From Nemertoderma westbladi (taxonomy: Eukaryota > Xenacoelomorpha > Nemertodermatida > Nemertodermatidae): a stretch of 64,000 bases of DNA. The translations under genes and the position numbers were made by a program. This document shows, piece after piece, positions 38,201 through 50,777 of the stretch. The first letter of the stretch is position 1, and each line of letters opens with the position of its first letter. The notes beneath the pieces were generated by a model, which ran no database searches, was not told the DNA's origin, and saw only the letters and a program-made list of their open reading frames with translations. The stretch spans positions 1 through 64,000 of the forward strand of contig JAUCBJ010003790.1 in NCBI GenBank assembly GCA_032718475.1, written 5' to 3'.

Positions 38201-41200
38201 ATCTGTTTATTGGCTTGTCGCCACCTGTAAACTCATAAGACATGGGTACTCTTGTATACCAACCTAGTATGGTCCTATGGGCATGTGGTCCATTGACATG
38301 CGGTTCAGCTGGTCTCGTTTCCCATATCTGGTGTGCGATCAGCTGTTCTGCACCAATCAACATAGAAACATTCCTATAACCTACCTGGTGTCTGGGTATC
38401 CTGAGCTTGTCAAAATACTCCTGTGCTATGGGACTCATCGGCGGCACCTTACCTAACTGCCTGCCGAATCCCTTCATAGCTAGACACTTAAATCCGTCCA
38501 ATGGCAAAGCTTTCCGTTCTTGTCGAGTATGTTGGTCTCTCGGAAGTAGGGAATCTAGTTCTACCGAAATTCTGTGTCCCTTGAGGTCTCCTACCCCGTG
38601 CATAGACTTCAACTCTATTTGGATCTCCTCGGCGTCCTGGAAGCTAGAAACAGCTCTCGCCACTTCCTCGTCGATATAGGATAATGTGGACGCAGTGTCC
38701 AACATCACATATATTCGCTTCGATCCCTTATCGCCAGTGAGTTTCACCGGAATCACGCTAAATATTTCCGACGTAGCCGATGATAAATACGTCCGCGCGC
38801 TGGTCGATGAACTATCCGCGGTGAAACCTTGGCAGGTCACTTCTCTCGCGCTCGACTCGCCATCCTCGTCCGACGAACCTGGTTGGTAACCATCGTCCTG
38901 AATGCCAGTGTACGTATTCCTCCTTATCGATACGGGTTCTTTGCTCCCCTTCCTGTGAGGATTTCGCTGTAAGTAACGGTCCGTTGGGGTATGGAAATCC
39001 GCATGTAGCAACTTGTGATGTAGTCTGCCGCATTCCATGCATCCGTCCTTGCTGTTCGGGCACTGCCGCCGTACATGGCCTGGCGCAAGACATGCCCAAC
39101 AGGTGTCCAACGTCCGCACTTGAACTCTTCTCTGTTCCGAATTTAATTCTTTGAACCGTCTGCAACTATCTAACTTATGGTCGTCAGATCTTACCTCCTT
39201 TAGTAAACAGTATTGGCAACCTACAAATCCATCCGGCAACTCCTGTTGCTTTAACCTAGGTCTATCTAACCGCTCACCTGACCATACTCGCGAGTCTGAT
39301 CTAAAGGCTGGGATACTCGAATTATATCTGTCTACTGAGTTAAATGTCACAGTGGTCCTGTCATCGTCAAAACTTACCATAGACTTACCGGTAACAGGTT
39401 TAGACTCCCTCATATTCTCTTCTGAGAAGTTTGATTTCATCTCTGCTACTGCGTCTGTGGCTATCATGTCATGAATATGCTGAAGTGTCAATACTTTACC
39501 TTGGCCCTCCAACTTATTCTCTAATTTGCGCCATTTCTGTCGGTAACGCATGTTTAAACGTCTTATTACGCTCTTTAAAACTTCGGCGTGATCACCATGA
39601 TGAGGTAGATTCACCGTCCTCAAGATGTCCAATGCGTTCGAAATAGCGTTCGCTAAGTTCAACAGCTCTAACGGAGTTGTAATCCTTCCGCCCTTACCCA
39701 AGTCTTCTACTATCGACTGCGCCATCTTGGTTTTATTCCCGTAGATGTCACTAAGCGTCTTCATCGCTAACTCGAATGCCCTTTCATTGCCGACGAAGTT
39801 ATCAGCAATGGCTCTAGGTTCTCGATGGAGCATCTGAAGCAAATAGTTGAACTTCTCGTTGGGAGTAAAGGTGCTGTTGGTTAGCTGCTCGTCGACATAG
39901 GTTTTAAAGGTCCTCCAGTGCTTATGGTTGCCCATAAACTTCTGGGGTTGTTGCGTCGGCAGTCCTTGCCTAGCAGCAAACTTACCTATGTCCCTAAGGG
40001 TTGCGTCGTTCCGGGTTAACAAATGGTTTAGTTCCGCAGGGTTGTTAAGTCTGGTCCTTTCCCGGTGGTTCCAACTTACCTGCTCCGCGTCCGTCCTTCT
40101 TTCCTTATAGTTTCGGGACTTCTGACGTCTCATTTCTTCCTCTTCATCGCTTGACTCGGTGTCAGTCCTTAGCGCTCGCGATGGTTTGCGCGCCGAGGCC
40201 CTGATCCAAGCCTCCTCAATAAATTTCTCGGCCGAATTTTCGAAGTTGGGATTATGAATATTCGGGACAGGCGTCCTTACCTGAGGTCTATGTGGTATAG
40301 TCTCCTCCGATATGCGTACTCGTTGACTAGGCTGGACTTTATCTAACTCAGGCCTGCTAGGATTAGAATTACTTCTTACCTGGGCTGCTTCCTTTAACCG
40401 TAGGTTGCTAAGCATGTCCGTTATAGGTTGGATGTGTGGCGATATAGCTTGCGCTAAACTAGCACTTAACTCATCCCTCGTAATAAATTCCTGGCTAGGG
40501 TTCTGTTGTATAGTCGGCTCTATCTGAGTAATCCGCTGTCTCTCATATGATCCCTCTTCCGGTTTAACCCGGAAGTTCTCCGTCGAACTGGGTCGGCGCT
40601 CCGTCCGCGTATTCCAAACCCGCGGGTTCGGTTCGCCAAGTACTCGTCCCGTCGGAGTTTCTTCTCTAAATTCTCCATTGTCTCGTTCGGTATACAGTGG
40701 TGCGGTGTTCCGATGACGTAGATTCTGCGCGATGGGTGAAGCACTAATACCAACTGGCGTGCGATATGTAGAGAATGGTTTAGCGATCCGTGTACTCGTA
40801 ATAGCTGGACCGGGTATAGGAATTCTGGTCGTCGTCGACTCGCGTATAGTCGGAGTTCTCGCTTCCTGTTCGGCCTTCTGCAGTGCGAACAGTTCTCGCA
40901 ACTCGGTCCCTACACTCGCCCCACATTCTTCGATCATTCGCATCCCCTTCTCGGCGATTTCGTTCGCCTTCCTAGTCCGTTCTTCGCTCTCTAAACTTAA
41001 TCTCGCACTTTCCAACTGCGCCAGTTTACGTTCTTCTTCTTCCCTCGCTCGTCTCGCTGCGCTCTCTTCTTCCACACGCGCCTTTTCTTCATACAACGCT
41101 TGTCGCTCTTTCTCGATCTCGAGTTCGCGTTCCTTACGTTCGCGTTCAAGTTGGAATTCGCGTTTCTTCGCTTCCCGTTCGCGTTCAAGTCGGAGTTCGC

Positions 41201-41639
41201 GTTCTTTCTGTTCGCGTTCTTTCTGTTCGCGTTCTTTCTGTTCGCGTTCAAGTTGGAGTTCGCGTTCAAGTTGGAGTTCGCGTTCAAGTTGGAGTTCGCG
41301 TTCCTTCTGTTCGCGTTCCGCTTGCTCACGCTTACCTTTCTCTTCCAACTCCCGCAACTTTGCGTCTAACTTACGTGTTCGCTCCCTTTCCCGCTCGGCT
41401 TCCTTCCGTGCTTCCGATGCACGCAAAACTTCTGCCTGTTGTTCGTCCAGTCGGCGTCTTCTCTCCTCCGCCGAGTTGTGAGAAACAAGGGATCTAGCAC
41501 ATATAACCTTCCCTCGCGCGTGACTAACCTGGGAATCGCCGCTGTCTCTGGATGCATCGTCGGGTGGAGTCAACGTCCTCTGTTGGATGTTCTCCGTCGT
41601 CGGTAGCACCTGACCTGGTACCACCACTCCATTCTGCAT
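35205..41639 (-). pseudogene. BEL/Pao Gag-Pol polyprotein (Gag, protease, RT, RNase H, start of integrase)
   Basis: A 2144-codon frame. Approximate order by residue: long Glu/Arg/Lys coiled coil (about 40-235) with in-frame 6-residue repeats ELQLER and EQKERE; DUF1759-type Gag region (about 565-680, PQKFMGNHKHWRTF); zinc-binding CxxC and CxxCxxxGHxxxxxC knuckle (about 795-880); aspartic protease with DTAS (about 977); reverse transcriptase with FTCDIEAMFHQVR and YMDD (about 1518); RNase H with FSDASDTGFG (about 1698); A17-type region; a spacer with three 8-residue repeats SLERPEE; and the first half of the integrase HHCC finger (HKRLHHAGKLHC, about 2107). The frame ends at a stop supplied by the inserted transposon, so the C-terminal integrase is cut off. 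The RT and protease signatures are intact. Two in-frame stops separate it from the upstream Gag-like ORF. Confidence 0.93.
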
Positions 41640-41816
41640 CAGCCAGCTAGTAACTTCCCTTTAATACCTGCGCTCCTCCTTGTCTTGGATCTCTTCTCGC
41701 TCCACTAACTCTCTCAACTCTGCGTCACTCACTTGAGTCGCCTGCGCTTGTGATGTCCATAGCAGCCAGTTCTCCGTCCTAACTCGTCGGAATCGCTCCG
41801 ATAACTCGCGGTGCTC

Positions 41817-42479
41817 TCACAAGGCTGCTAAAACCCTGTCGTAAATCCTCGTCGCTACGTCGCTCGACTGAGACTCTACTGCCTTCTTTGCTAGGACTGC
41901 AAGCTCCTCCGTCTGCTTGAATAACGCTGAGTTATATCCTCTTCTAATCTCTACTAACTCTACCCTCCCGATGTTCGCTGAGTCAGCTAACATTTTCCTT
42001 ACCTTGTCCGCCGTCCGGGTTATATGTCCGGCATGCGCGCGAAGTTTCTTCTTCATCGCAGTGTCGAACTCTCTATCACTTACCTGACTTACGCTCGGTG
42101 GACTTGAAGGATTATTTCGGGAACTACGGGTACTCCTTACAGCCGTCGGGACCACGGCACTTACCATACCCACAGGTCTGGAAACCGGGCTCCGGGCTCT
42201 CGCTTCTGCTACACTACCTTCCCTATCACTCACCTCTGTCCGGGCTGCCGTACAGTCCTTCCTATCAGTAGCGGTAGGGGATCCTAATACTATTACCTGA
42301 GGTTGTTGTTCTTCCTCACTAGTCACTGTCTCGTCCTCCTGTTCACTTACGTCAGCGTCGCTCGCTGCGTCGTCATAGTCGGCATTGTCGTCAACAGTAA
42401 TATTGACGCTATCGTCAGTCGGCGGTCCAGCCGCCGTCTCGTAGCTGTCCTCTAGTGCCTCTTTGTCTGAGACACTCAT
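41817..42479 (-). CDS. N-terminal Gag-like ORF of the BEL/Pao element
   Basis: 220 codons beginning at the first ATG after the leader. The N-terminal half is acidic and low complexity (MSVSDKEALEDSYETAAGPP and poly-E/Q stretches). The C-terminal half (about 135-220) is helical with KKLRAHAGHITRTADKVRKM and EIRRGYNSALFKQTEEL, which resembles the N-terminal helical part of other BEL/Pao polyproteins. It ends in TGA (41817-41819). The same frame then continues for 51 more sense codons to a TAA (41661-41663), and on into the Gag-Pol frame seven codons later. It was therefore probably the N-terminus of one long polyprotein. Whether the stops are decay or are read through is open. Confidence 0.75.
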   Translation of the reverse strand: MSVSDKEALEDSYETAAGPPTDDSVNITVDDNADYDDAASDADVSEQEDETVTSEEEQQPQVIVLGSPTATDRKDCTAARTEVSDREGSVAEARARSPVSRPVGMVSAVVPTAVRSTRSSRNNPSSPPSVSQVSDREFDTAMKKKLRAHAGHITRTADKVRKMLADSANIGRVELVEIRRGYNSALFKQTEELAVLAKKAVESQSSDVATRIYDRVLAAL

Positions 42480-43572
42480 AGTCTAATAATGTTTGCCTTC
42501 CGGCAAAATATCTCGCAAAGTTCGAGATATGATTATAATTTAACCGAAATACGGTCAAATTATTTGTCTAATAATCAGTTGGTCCAAAATGTCAAAATAA
42601 ATTCGCAATGCAATATTGTGAATTTAATGGGGTATATAGTTATAGCAAATACTAACACAATATTTAAACAAAAATATTATTATATAGCTACTATATAGCA
42701 TTAAATACCGGTATAGCACAAAATAACTCTGAATCTAATACAAAATATTCAAAATATACTTGCCACCCGAATATTTCTAATTTTATATATAGCTCTAATC
42801 AACGTAATTTTAGTTTCAAATATTATATGTATCCACTAGCGCGTGGCTACATCTTCGGGTTGCGACTCTCTCTAACTCTCTCTCTAACTTGAGCGATTCA
42901 AAACCATGGCCGGCTAAACCTAAATATCCTAACTAATAAATTGAGTTCAGCTTCGCAGTTAAACAACCGATAATTTTTTACTGCTTCCACAAACACACTG
43001 GTGCCAACAGAACAACTAACCTTGTTTGCTGTGAGATTCCACGTCCGCGTCCAAAGATTCAGTCCCTTCGCTGATTGCAAACCGAACCCGCAGACCCACA
43101 CGAACCCCAAACTCAGAAGTTCCGTCTTGCCATGTATCTCCAGATGGTATAAAATAACTAAACGGTTACCTAACATACCGGTACAAAACTCTAGAATTTT
43201 ACAAAATAATTTTGACCGAAACTGAATTCTCGCAAACCTAGCTAAAATTTTCAAAAAAAACTTACTAATTACAATTTGCCCTAAGGCCTAAGGAACTGCT
43301 GTATTCGCAATTAGCAAAACGCACTACCGTACATCCACTGTATGCAGTACAGTAAGTAAAACAGTACACCAACCTAACAGCCTAATGATACTGTATGTGG
43401 TACGGCAAAACAAATGTCCCTTCTACCGTACGCAGTAACAACAATCAGCCTAATGTACTACTGTACTATTGTACGCAGCCAGTGAATACAGTAATCTAAA
43501 CTAACAGCCTAAAAGAATATACTCAATGTTCTACTGTACGCTACAGCCTACAGCAAATAAAACATACCTTAC
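42480..43572 (-). other. BEL/Pao 5' untranslated leader
   Basis: Between the 5' LTR and the first ORF. It contains short dispersed repeats of a CTGTACGCAG/ACTGTA type at about 43320-43555. No supported ORF and no convincing primer-binding site directly inside the LTR (the adjacent minus-strand bases are GTAAGGTATG). Confidence 0.5.
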
Positions 43573-45825
43573 TGTTAAACAACCGCGACACCTATACTAA
43601 CAGCAGAACTGTTGGACAGACAAATACCCGTATACCTCTCTGCCAACGTAATGAGCTCTCGCCTAACCAATAAGACACAAAGACTGCTCTACTGTTAAGT
43701 AAAGGGGATCAGGAGTGTGCTATTACTGTATTACTAAATTGTAAGGGTTGCTAAATACAAAACCGCTACTTACCGTTGGATGGCGCTAATCTGCCGTCCG
43801 CTAATATATTTTACTAAATTTACACAGCTCCTGCAAAATCGCTTGTTCCTTTCTCTACCGATCGCTCGATAGAGAGCTAACTGTTCGAATCTATGAGCCA
43901 CGCGGGAATAACCAAAACAATAAACCCGAGTCGGCTCCCTAAGCTTACTTAAGACGAGTGCGAGGGGCTTTGCACTCAGAGTATATTCTTACGCCTAATT
44001 TTACTACTGAAATACGCTAATGCCTACGTCTTTTCTAATCGCGAATACTGGGGGTTCCCTAACGGAATGTGTGAATGCGAGAATATTTAAAATAATCAAA
44101 ATGGTACAGTACAATGTCTTTCGTAGGTGATACCGCTCTGGGTCTAAACTTGCCTGCAGCTGGCTTTAGGCCAGCAACTCACTAGTGTCTTGCGTACTGA
44201 CTATTGCGATCTAGTTTATTACCCGCTAATGCAAATAACCGCTTAGCACTTAGCGTGAATAGTTTACAGTACTCTAATTATTACCTTAGCTACTCTCCGC
44301 TATGCTGCGTACTAATTCTTAATTTTTACTAATCAATTACAGTCACAAATATGTAACAGCGTACTAATTACTAAGAGTTCCAGAATGCGTAATTCTAATT
44401 TATTACGCAACAGGTTTCGCTAGTAATAGCCTAAATTGCCGTATTACTTTGACCTAAGCAGTAGTTAATTGTTGTAACTAAGAAATAGAAATCAATCAAA
44501 AGGGAATGGGGCGCCTACCTAAGCATTCGTAATCATAGGCACACTTCAGTAACACACCAATCAGCGTCAGCAATCACAGATCACAATAGTACAACTTGCA
44601 ATTATACAATCTGCAATTATATAATTCGCAACATAATAATTCGCAATTGACTAATTCGCAATCTACTTACTCGCAACTTACTTACTGTAAGGTATGCAGG
44701 CCCCTCCCGGGTACATCTAGGCTTCCTAACTAACCCAATTCCTGCCCCCTAATACTAAATAGAGACAAAACCTGGATCATCAGCCCCCTAATTACTGTAC
44801 CAGCGAGCGGTCTCCAACCTACAGTCCAAATCGCCCGACCGCAACGTTGACCCCCCCCAGCGTTGCCCGCTTTTGAATCCTCCGCTCTCCCTAGTCGCTC
44901 AACCCCCCGATGTGCCCACCGCCCACTGGCACCTTAGCCCTTCATTATGCTAATAGCTACCGTAGCGGCGCATGCAAATCACAAAGTCTGACAGTCTCAG
45001 AAATCCCTTAGGATTATTGCGCAGAAAGGAATCACATAGAACCATTAATCAAAAGTAGAAATCATAGTTCAGTTGTAATTAGCAGCAATCGAAAGAATTA
45101 ATTGAGAAACACAATCGAGAGTAATCGCACTAGCAAATCATTCCAAGAAATTAATCAAAATTAGCAAATTGCAGAAAATACGCTAAAATATCCGTCAAAA
45201 ATTGAATAAGGACAGCTCAGCAAGTACAAAGATGATAGCAGATCATGTGAGGTGTCATGTGAGGCTCTACCAGCACACCGCCAATTTATAGGTGATCCGG
45301 ATGGGGTGATGCAATAGGGTGACTCAATCGCTTTCTTATTGGCTCTCCAGTCCGTGCTAGCACTAGACCAACCTGGAAGCAGCTAGTCCAATAAGGAGGC
45401 CGGATTGTAGCCCTATTTGCTCCCCTTCCTCGAATTATTACCATATATGGTAATGGTTCACGTCTCTGGCTGCTGAATGGCCAGGACAGCGTCCCTATAT
45501 GCTAGCCCTACTAAAGCTAATATCAGCAAGCACGGAATCCAGGGTCCGAATAAACTTACCCTGGAACTATCTACATATAACCTAATACAAAATTACGTAG
45601 GTAGGGCTACATACTATACAAAATGGATGGATTCAAATATATGGGTGTTTCGATTTCCCTATCTAAATACCACTGCGTTATTATGCCTTATCTAAAATAT
45701 CATGCTGCACAACGGACTAATATTACATACTGCATAACGGACTAATATTGCATACTGCATAACGGACTAATATTGCATACTGCATGATGACTAATATTAT
45801 GGATACAGCGCCATATACCGTAACA
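43573..45825 (-). repeat. 5' LTR of the BEL/Pao element (right LTR)
   Basis: 2253 bp, the partner of 27778-30012, with the same TGTTAAAC...CGTAACA ends on the plus strand. It carries a 19-bp segment near 44704 (CTCCCGGGTACATC region) that the left LTR lacks, and differs in a cluster of bases at about 44805-44865. It should hold the promoter of the element, but I cannot point to a specific core promoter. Confidence 0.95.
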
Positions 45826-47880
45826 TCTTATCTAATAATCGTTTCTTCTCTAATAATTGTTTATTCTCTAATAATTGTTTATTCTCTAATAATAATTGTT
45901 TCTTCTCTAATAATTGTTTCTTCTCTAATAATAATTGTTTCTTCTCTAATAATTGTTTATTCTCTAATAATAATTGTTTCTTCTCTAATAATTGTTTATT
46001 ATCTAATAATTGTTTCTTATCTAATAATTGTTTCTTATCTAATAATTGTTTCTTCTCTAATAATTGTTTCTTCTCTAATAATTATTTCTTATCTAATAAT
46101 CGTTTCTTCTCTAATAATTGTTTATTCTCTAATAATTGTTTATTCTCTAATAATAATTGTTTCTTCTCTAATAATTGTTTCTTCTCTAATAATAATTGTT
46201 TATTCTATAATAATAATTGTTTCTTCTCTAATAATTGTTTATTCTCTAATAATAATTGTTTCTTCTCTAATAATTGTTTATTATCTAATAATAATTGTTT
46301 CTTCTCTAATAATTGTTTATTCTCTAATAATAATTGTTTCTTCTCTAATAATTGTTTATTCTCTAATAATAATTGTTTCTTCTCTAATAATAATTGTTTC
46401 TTCTCTAATAATTGTTTATTCTCTAATAATAATTGTTTCTTCTCTAATAATTGTTTCTTCTCTAATAATAATTGTTTCTTCTCTAATAATTGTTTATTCT
46501 CTAATAATAATTGTTTCTTCTCTAATAATTGTTTATTCTCTAATAATTGTTTATTCTCTAATAATTGTTTATTCTCTAATAATAATTGTTTCTTCTCTAA
46601 TAATTGTTTATTCTCTAATAATAATTGTTTCTTCTCTAATAATAATTGTTTCTTCTCTAATAATTGTTTATTCTCTAATAATAATTGTTTCTTCTCTAAT
46701 AATTGTTTATTCTCTAATAATTGTTTCTTATCTAATAATTGTTTCTTCTCTAATAATTGTTTCTTCTCTAATAATTATTTCTTATCTAATAATCGTTTCT
46801 TCTCTAATAATTGTTTATTCTCTAATAATTGTTTATTCTCTAATAATAATTGTTTCTTCTCTAATAATTGTTTCTTCTCTAATAATTGTTTCTTCTCTAA
46901 TAATAATTGTTTATTCTCTAATAATAATTGTTTCTTCTCTAATAATTGTTTATTCTCTAATAATAATTGTTTCTTCTCTAATAATTGTTTATTATCTAAT
47001 AATAATTGTTTCTTCTCTAATAATTGTTTCTTATCTAATAATCGTTTCTTCTCTAATAATTGTTTATTCTCTAATAATTGTTTATTCTCTAATAATAATT
47101 GTTTCTTCTCTAATAATTGTTTATTCTCTAATAATAATTGTTTCTTCTCTAATAATAATTGTTTATTCTCTAATAATAATTGTTTATTCTCTAATAATAA
47201 TTGTTTATTCTCTAATAATAATTGTTTCTTCTCTAATAATTGTTTATTATCTAATAATAATTGTTTCTTCTCTAATAATTGTTTATTCTCTAATAATAAT
47301 TGTTTCTTCTCTAATAATTGTTTCTTATCTAATATTTGTTTCTTCTCTAATAATTGTTTCTTCTCTAATAATTGTTTCTTCTCTAATAATTGTTTCTTCT
47401 CTAATAATTGTTTATTCTCTAATATTTGTTTCTTCTCTAATAATTGTTTCTTCTCTAATAATAATTGTTTCTTCTCTAATAATTATTTCTTATCTAATAA
47501 TCGTTTCTTCTCTAATAATTGTTTATTCTCTAATAATTGTTTATTCTCTAATAATAATTGTTTTTTCTCTAATAATTGTTTATTCTCTAATAATAATTGT
47601 TTATTCTCTAATAATAATTGTTTCTTCTCTAATAATTGTTTATTCTCTAATAATAATTGTTTCTTCTCTAATAATTGTTTATTCTCTAATAATTGTTTAT
47701 TCTCTAATAATAATTGTTTCTTCTCTAATAATTGTTTCTTCTCTAATAATTGTTTATTCTCTAATAATAATTGTTTCTTCTCTAATAATTGTTTCTTCTC
47801 TAATAATTGTTTCTTCTCTAATAATAATTGTTTCTTCTCTAATATTTGTTTATTCTCTAATTATTATTGTTTCTTCTATT
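45826..47880. repeat. 18/21-bp satellite, right arm
   Basis: Continuation of the 18/21-bp array interrupted at 27777. The first bases TCTTA repeat the target site. The 21-bp TAA-extended units are more frequent than in the left arm. A plus-strand frame stays open through the whole arm (peptide YSLIIIVSSLIIV repeated) because both unit lengths are multiples of three. It begins in the LTR and is not credible as a gene. Confidence 0.97.
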
Positions 47881-48298
47881 AGCCTCAATAAGTTACTGTC
47901 AGTAACTTCGTTATCAGTGTCTGTGTCTGAAATGGGAAGGCAACTTTGGCTTCAATTGAAACCGCCAAGTTTCACATTCAGACTGTTGATAAAATATGTT
48001 AAGGGCCTATTAATTAATATATATTTGGTGCACTTAATTATACCTTATTTTAGCAATTTAACATAAATTCTGCTAATCAATTCTGTATTATTTCATTAAG
48101 TCATTATAAACCATGTACTGTAAGTTAAAGGAACCCGAGCTACTCACACCGGCGGCCCCTTCAATCAACAGCTCAACAGTTCGCGATCAACCATATACCT
48201 CCCCAATTAATCTGTATTATCAATATCGTCAGTGTTTAAGGAACGTTAATGGTGACTCTAGTTTCCTCTGGCCTACGGCGGCCATATACCGTATATGG
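47881..48298. other. Unique spacer between two satellites
   Basis: No gene recognised. It ends in CCATATACCGTATATGG at about 48280-48296, a palindrome that touches the start of the next array. Confidence 0.5.
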
Positions 48299-50478
48299 CA
48301 TTGTGCCTGGCACTGGTTGTAGAACTGATCACCCAACCCAGTACCGGTCCACGGCATAGTGCCTGGCACAGGTTGTACAAAGGTTAACCCAGTACCGGTC
48401 CACGGCATAGTGCCTGGCACAGGTTGTACTGAGGTTAACCCTTGTACAACCGGTGCCACGGCACTATGCCGTGGACCGGTACTGGGTTAACCTTTGTACA
48501 ACCAGTGCCAGGCACTATGCCGTGGACCGGTACTGGGTGTAACAGTTCTACAACCTGTGCCAGGCACTACGCCGTGGACCGGTACTGGGTGATCAGTTGT
48601 ACAACCTGTGCCAGGCACTATGCCGTGGACCGGTACTGGGTGATCAGTTCTACAACCAGTGCCAGGCACTATGCCGTGGACCGGTACTGGGTTAACCTTT
48701 GTACAACCTGTGCCAGGAACTATGCCGTGGACCGGTACTGGGTTGGGTGATCAGTTCTACAACCAGTGCCAGGCACTATGCCGTGGACCGGTACTGGGTT
48801 AACCTTTGTACAACCTGTGCCAGGCACTATGCCGTGGACCGGTACTGGGTTAACCTTTGTACAACCTGTGCCAGGAACTATGCCGTGGACCGGTACTGGG
48901 TTGGGTGATCAGTTCTACAACCAGTGCCAGGCACTATGCCGTGGACCGGTACTGGGTTAACCTTTGTACAACCTGTGCCAGGCACTATGCCGTGGACCGG
49001 TACTGGGTTAACCTTTGTACAACCTGTGCCAGGCACTATGCCGTGGACCGGTACTGGGTTGGGTGATCAGTTCTACAACCAGTGCCAGGCACTATGCCGT
49101 GGACCGGTACTGGGTTAACCTTTGTACAACCTGTGCCAGGCACTATGCCGTGGACCGGTACTGGGTTAACCTTTGTACAACCTGTGCCAGGCACTATGCC
49201 GTGGACCGGTACTGGGTTAACCTTTGTACAACCTGTGCCAGGCACTATGCCGTGGACCGGTACTGGGTTAACCTTTGTACAACCTGTGCCAGGCACTATG
49301 CCGCGGACCGGTACTGGGTGATCAGTTCTACAACCAGTGCCAGGCACTATGCCGTGGACCGGTACTGGGTTAACCTTTGTACAACCTGTGCCAGGCACTA
49401 TGCCGTGGACCGGTACTGGGTTAACCTTTGTACAACCTGTGCCAGGCACTATGCCGTGGACCGGTACTGGGTTAACCTTTGTACAACCTGTGCCAGGCAC
49501 TATGCCGTGGACCGGTACTGGGTTAACCTTTGTACAACCTGTGCCAGGCACTATGCCGTGGACCGGTACTGGGTTAACCTTTGTACAACCTGTGCCAGGC
49601 ACTATGCCGTGGACCGGTACTGGGTTAACCTTTGCTACAACCAGTGCCAGGCACTATGCCGTGGACCGGTACTGGGTTAACCTTTGTACAACCTGTGCCA
49701 GGCACTATGCCGTGGACCGGTACTGGGTTAACCTTTGTACAACCAGTGCCAGGCACTATGCCGTGGACCGGTACTGGGTTAACCTTTGTACAACCTGTGC
49801 CAGGCACTATGCCGTGGACCGGTACTGGGTGATCAGTTCTACAACCAGTACCAGGCACTATGCCGTGGACCGGTACTGGGTTAACCTTTGTACAACCTGT
49901 GCCAGGAACTATGCCGTGGACCGGTGTTGGGTTAACCTTTGTACAACCTGTGCCAGGCAATATGCCGTGGACCGGTACTGGGTTAACCTTTGTACAACCT
50001 GTGCCAGGCACTATGCCGTGGACCGGTACTGGGTGATCAGTTCTACAACCAGTGCCAGGCACTATGCCGTGGACCGGTACTGGGTGATCAGTTCTACAAC
50101 CTGTGCCAGGCACTATGCCGTGGACCGGTACTGGGTTAACCTTTGTACAACCAGTGCCAGGCACTATGCCGTGGACCGGTACTGGGTTAACCTTTGTACA
50201 ACCAGTGCCAGGCACTATGCCGTGGACCGGTACTGGGTTAACCTTTGTACAACCTGTGCCAGGCACTATGCCGTGGACCGGTACTGGGTGATCAGTTCTA
50301 CAACCAGTGCCAGGCACTATGCCGTGGACCGGTACTGGGTTAACCTTTGTACAACCAGTGCCAGGCACTATGCCGTGGACCGGTACTGGGTTAACCTTTG
50401 TACAACCTGTGTCAGGCACTAGGCCGTGGACCGGTACTGGGTTAACCTTTGTACAACCTGTGCCAGGCACTAGGCCGT
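48299..50478. repeat. 51-bp satellite with an inverted head, about 43 copies
   Basis: Units of 51 bp (TGCCAGGCACTATGCCGTGG, then ACCGGTACTGGGTTAACC and TTTGTACAACC). The first units (48299-48438) lie in reverse orientation, and the array turns around at about 48438-48443. A minor type replaces GTTAACCTTTGTAC with GTGATCAGTTCTAC. Longer repeats of about 150-160 bp are visible (48680, 48840, 48998). Long frames are open on both strands (17-residue peptide repeats) because 51 is a multiple of three; no start context or homology supports coding. The array lies just past the 3' end of the cullin-3 gene. Confidence 0.96.
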
Positions 50479-50777
50479 ACTTGCATTCGTCTGCTCTTAT
50501 TGTAAAAGTGATGAAAATTCTTAATAACAAGAATATATCCCTTCATAACCAAAGACTTTTGGAGAAAAACTTTTTTGCACCAAATTCTACTTATATTTAT
50601 GAAATTTAAGTAAAAAACGACGACAGAAAAGTATCATGACGTAATATAATATTAAAGAAATGCCACTGCAGATCCAATAGGGGGCGTACTTAGTAAAGTC
50701 TATAGGTCTACGATCCCCTTAAGGTAAACAATGTTGAGTAACAATAAACAGTTGGTGTTTATATATATTGGCGCACA
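50479..50777 (-). other. Probable 3' UTR and flank of cullin-3
   Basis: AT-rich sequence downstream of the cullin-3 stop on the minus strand. No canonical AATAAA was found on that strand in this stretch. Confidence 0.4.

Larger units (their letters stand above)
27778..45825 (-). mobile_element. Full-length BEL/Pao LTR retrotransposon
   Basis: An 18,048-bp element, coding on the minus strand, bounded by two nearly identical direct LTRs and by a 5-bp target-site duplication TCTTA (27773-27777 and 45826-45830). It sits inside the 18/21-bp satellite. Read on the minus strand the order is 5' LTR (43573-45825), untranslated leader, Gag-like ORF (41817-42479), Gag-Pol ORF (35205-41639), C-terminal integrase (32721-33787), an extra ORF (31302-31964) and 3' LTR (27778-30012). 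The order protease, reverse transcriptase, RNase H, integrase and the A17-type protein identify BEL/Pao. This copy cannot be autonomous as it stands: two in-frame stops lie near the start and a 1.4-kb transposon splits the integrase. I found no convincing tRNA primer-binding site next to the 5' LTR and no clean polypurine tract. Confidence 0.96.

Noticed and set aside
36155-41481. Many plus-strand open frames across the BEL/Pao coding region
   Set aside because: Antisense shadows of the polyprotein, notably the 249-codon Ser/Arg-rich one opposite the coiled coil.
45784-48066. 760-codon open frame rich in Leu, Ile, Val and Ser
   Set aside because: It is the 18/21-bp satellite read in a frame kept open by unit lengths that are multiples of three; it starts inside the LTR and has no gene-like ends.
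48229-50609. Open frames with PVPGTMPWTGTG-type repeats on both strands
   Set aside because: Open on both strands and in several frames because the period is 51 bp; no homology or start context.
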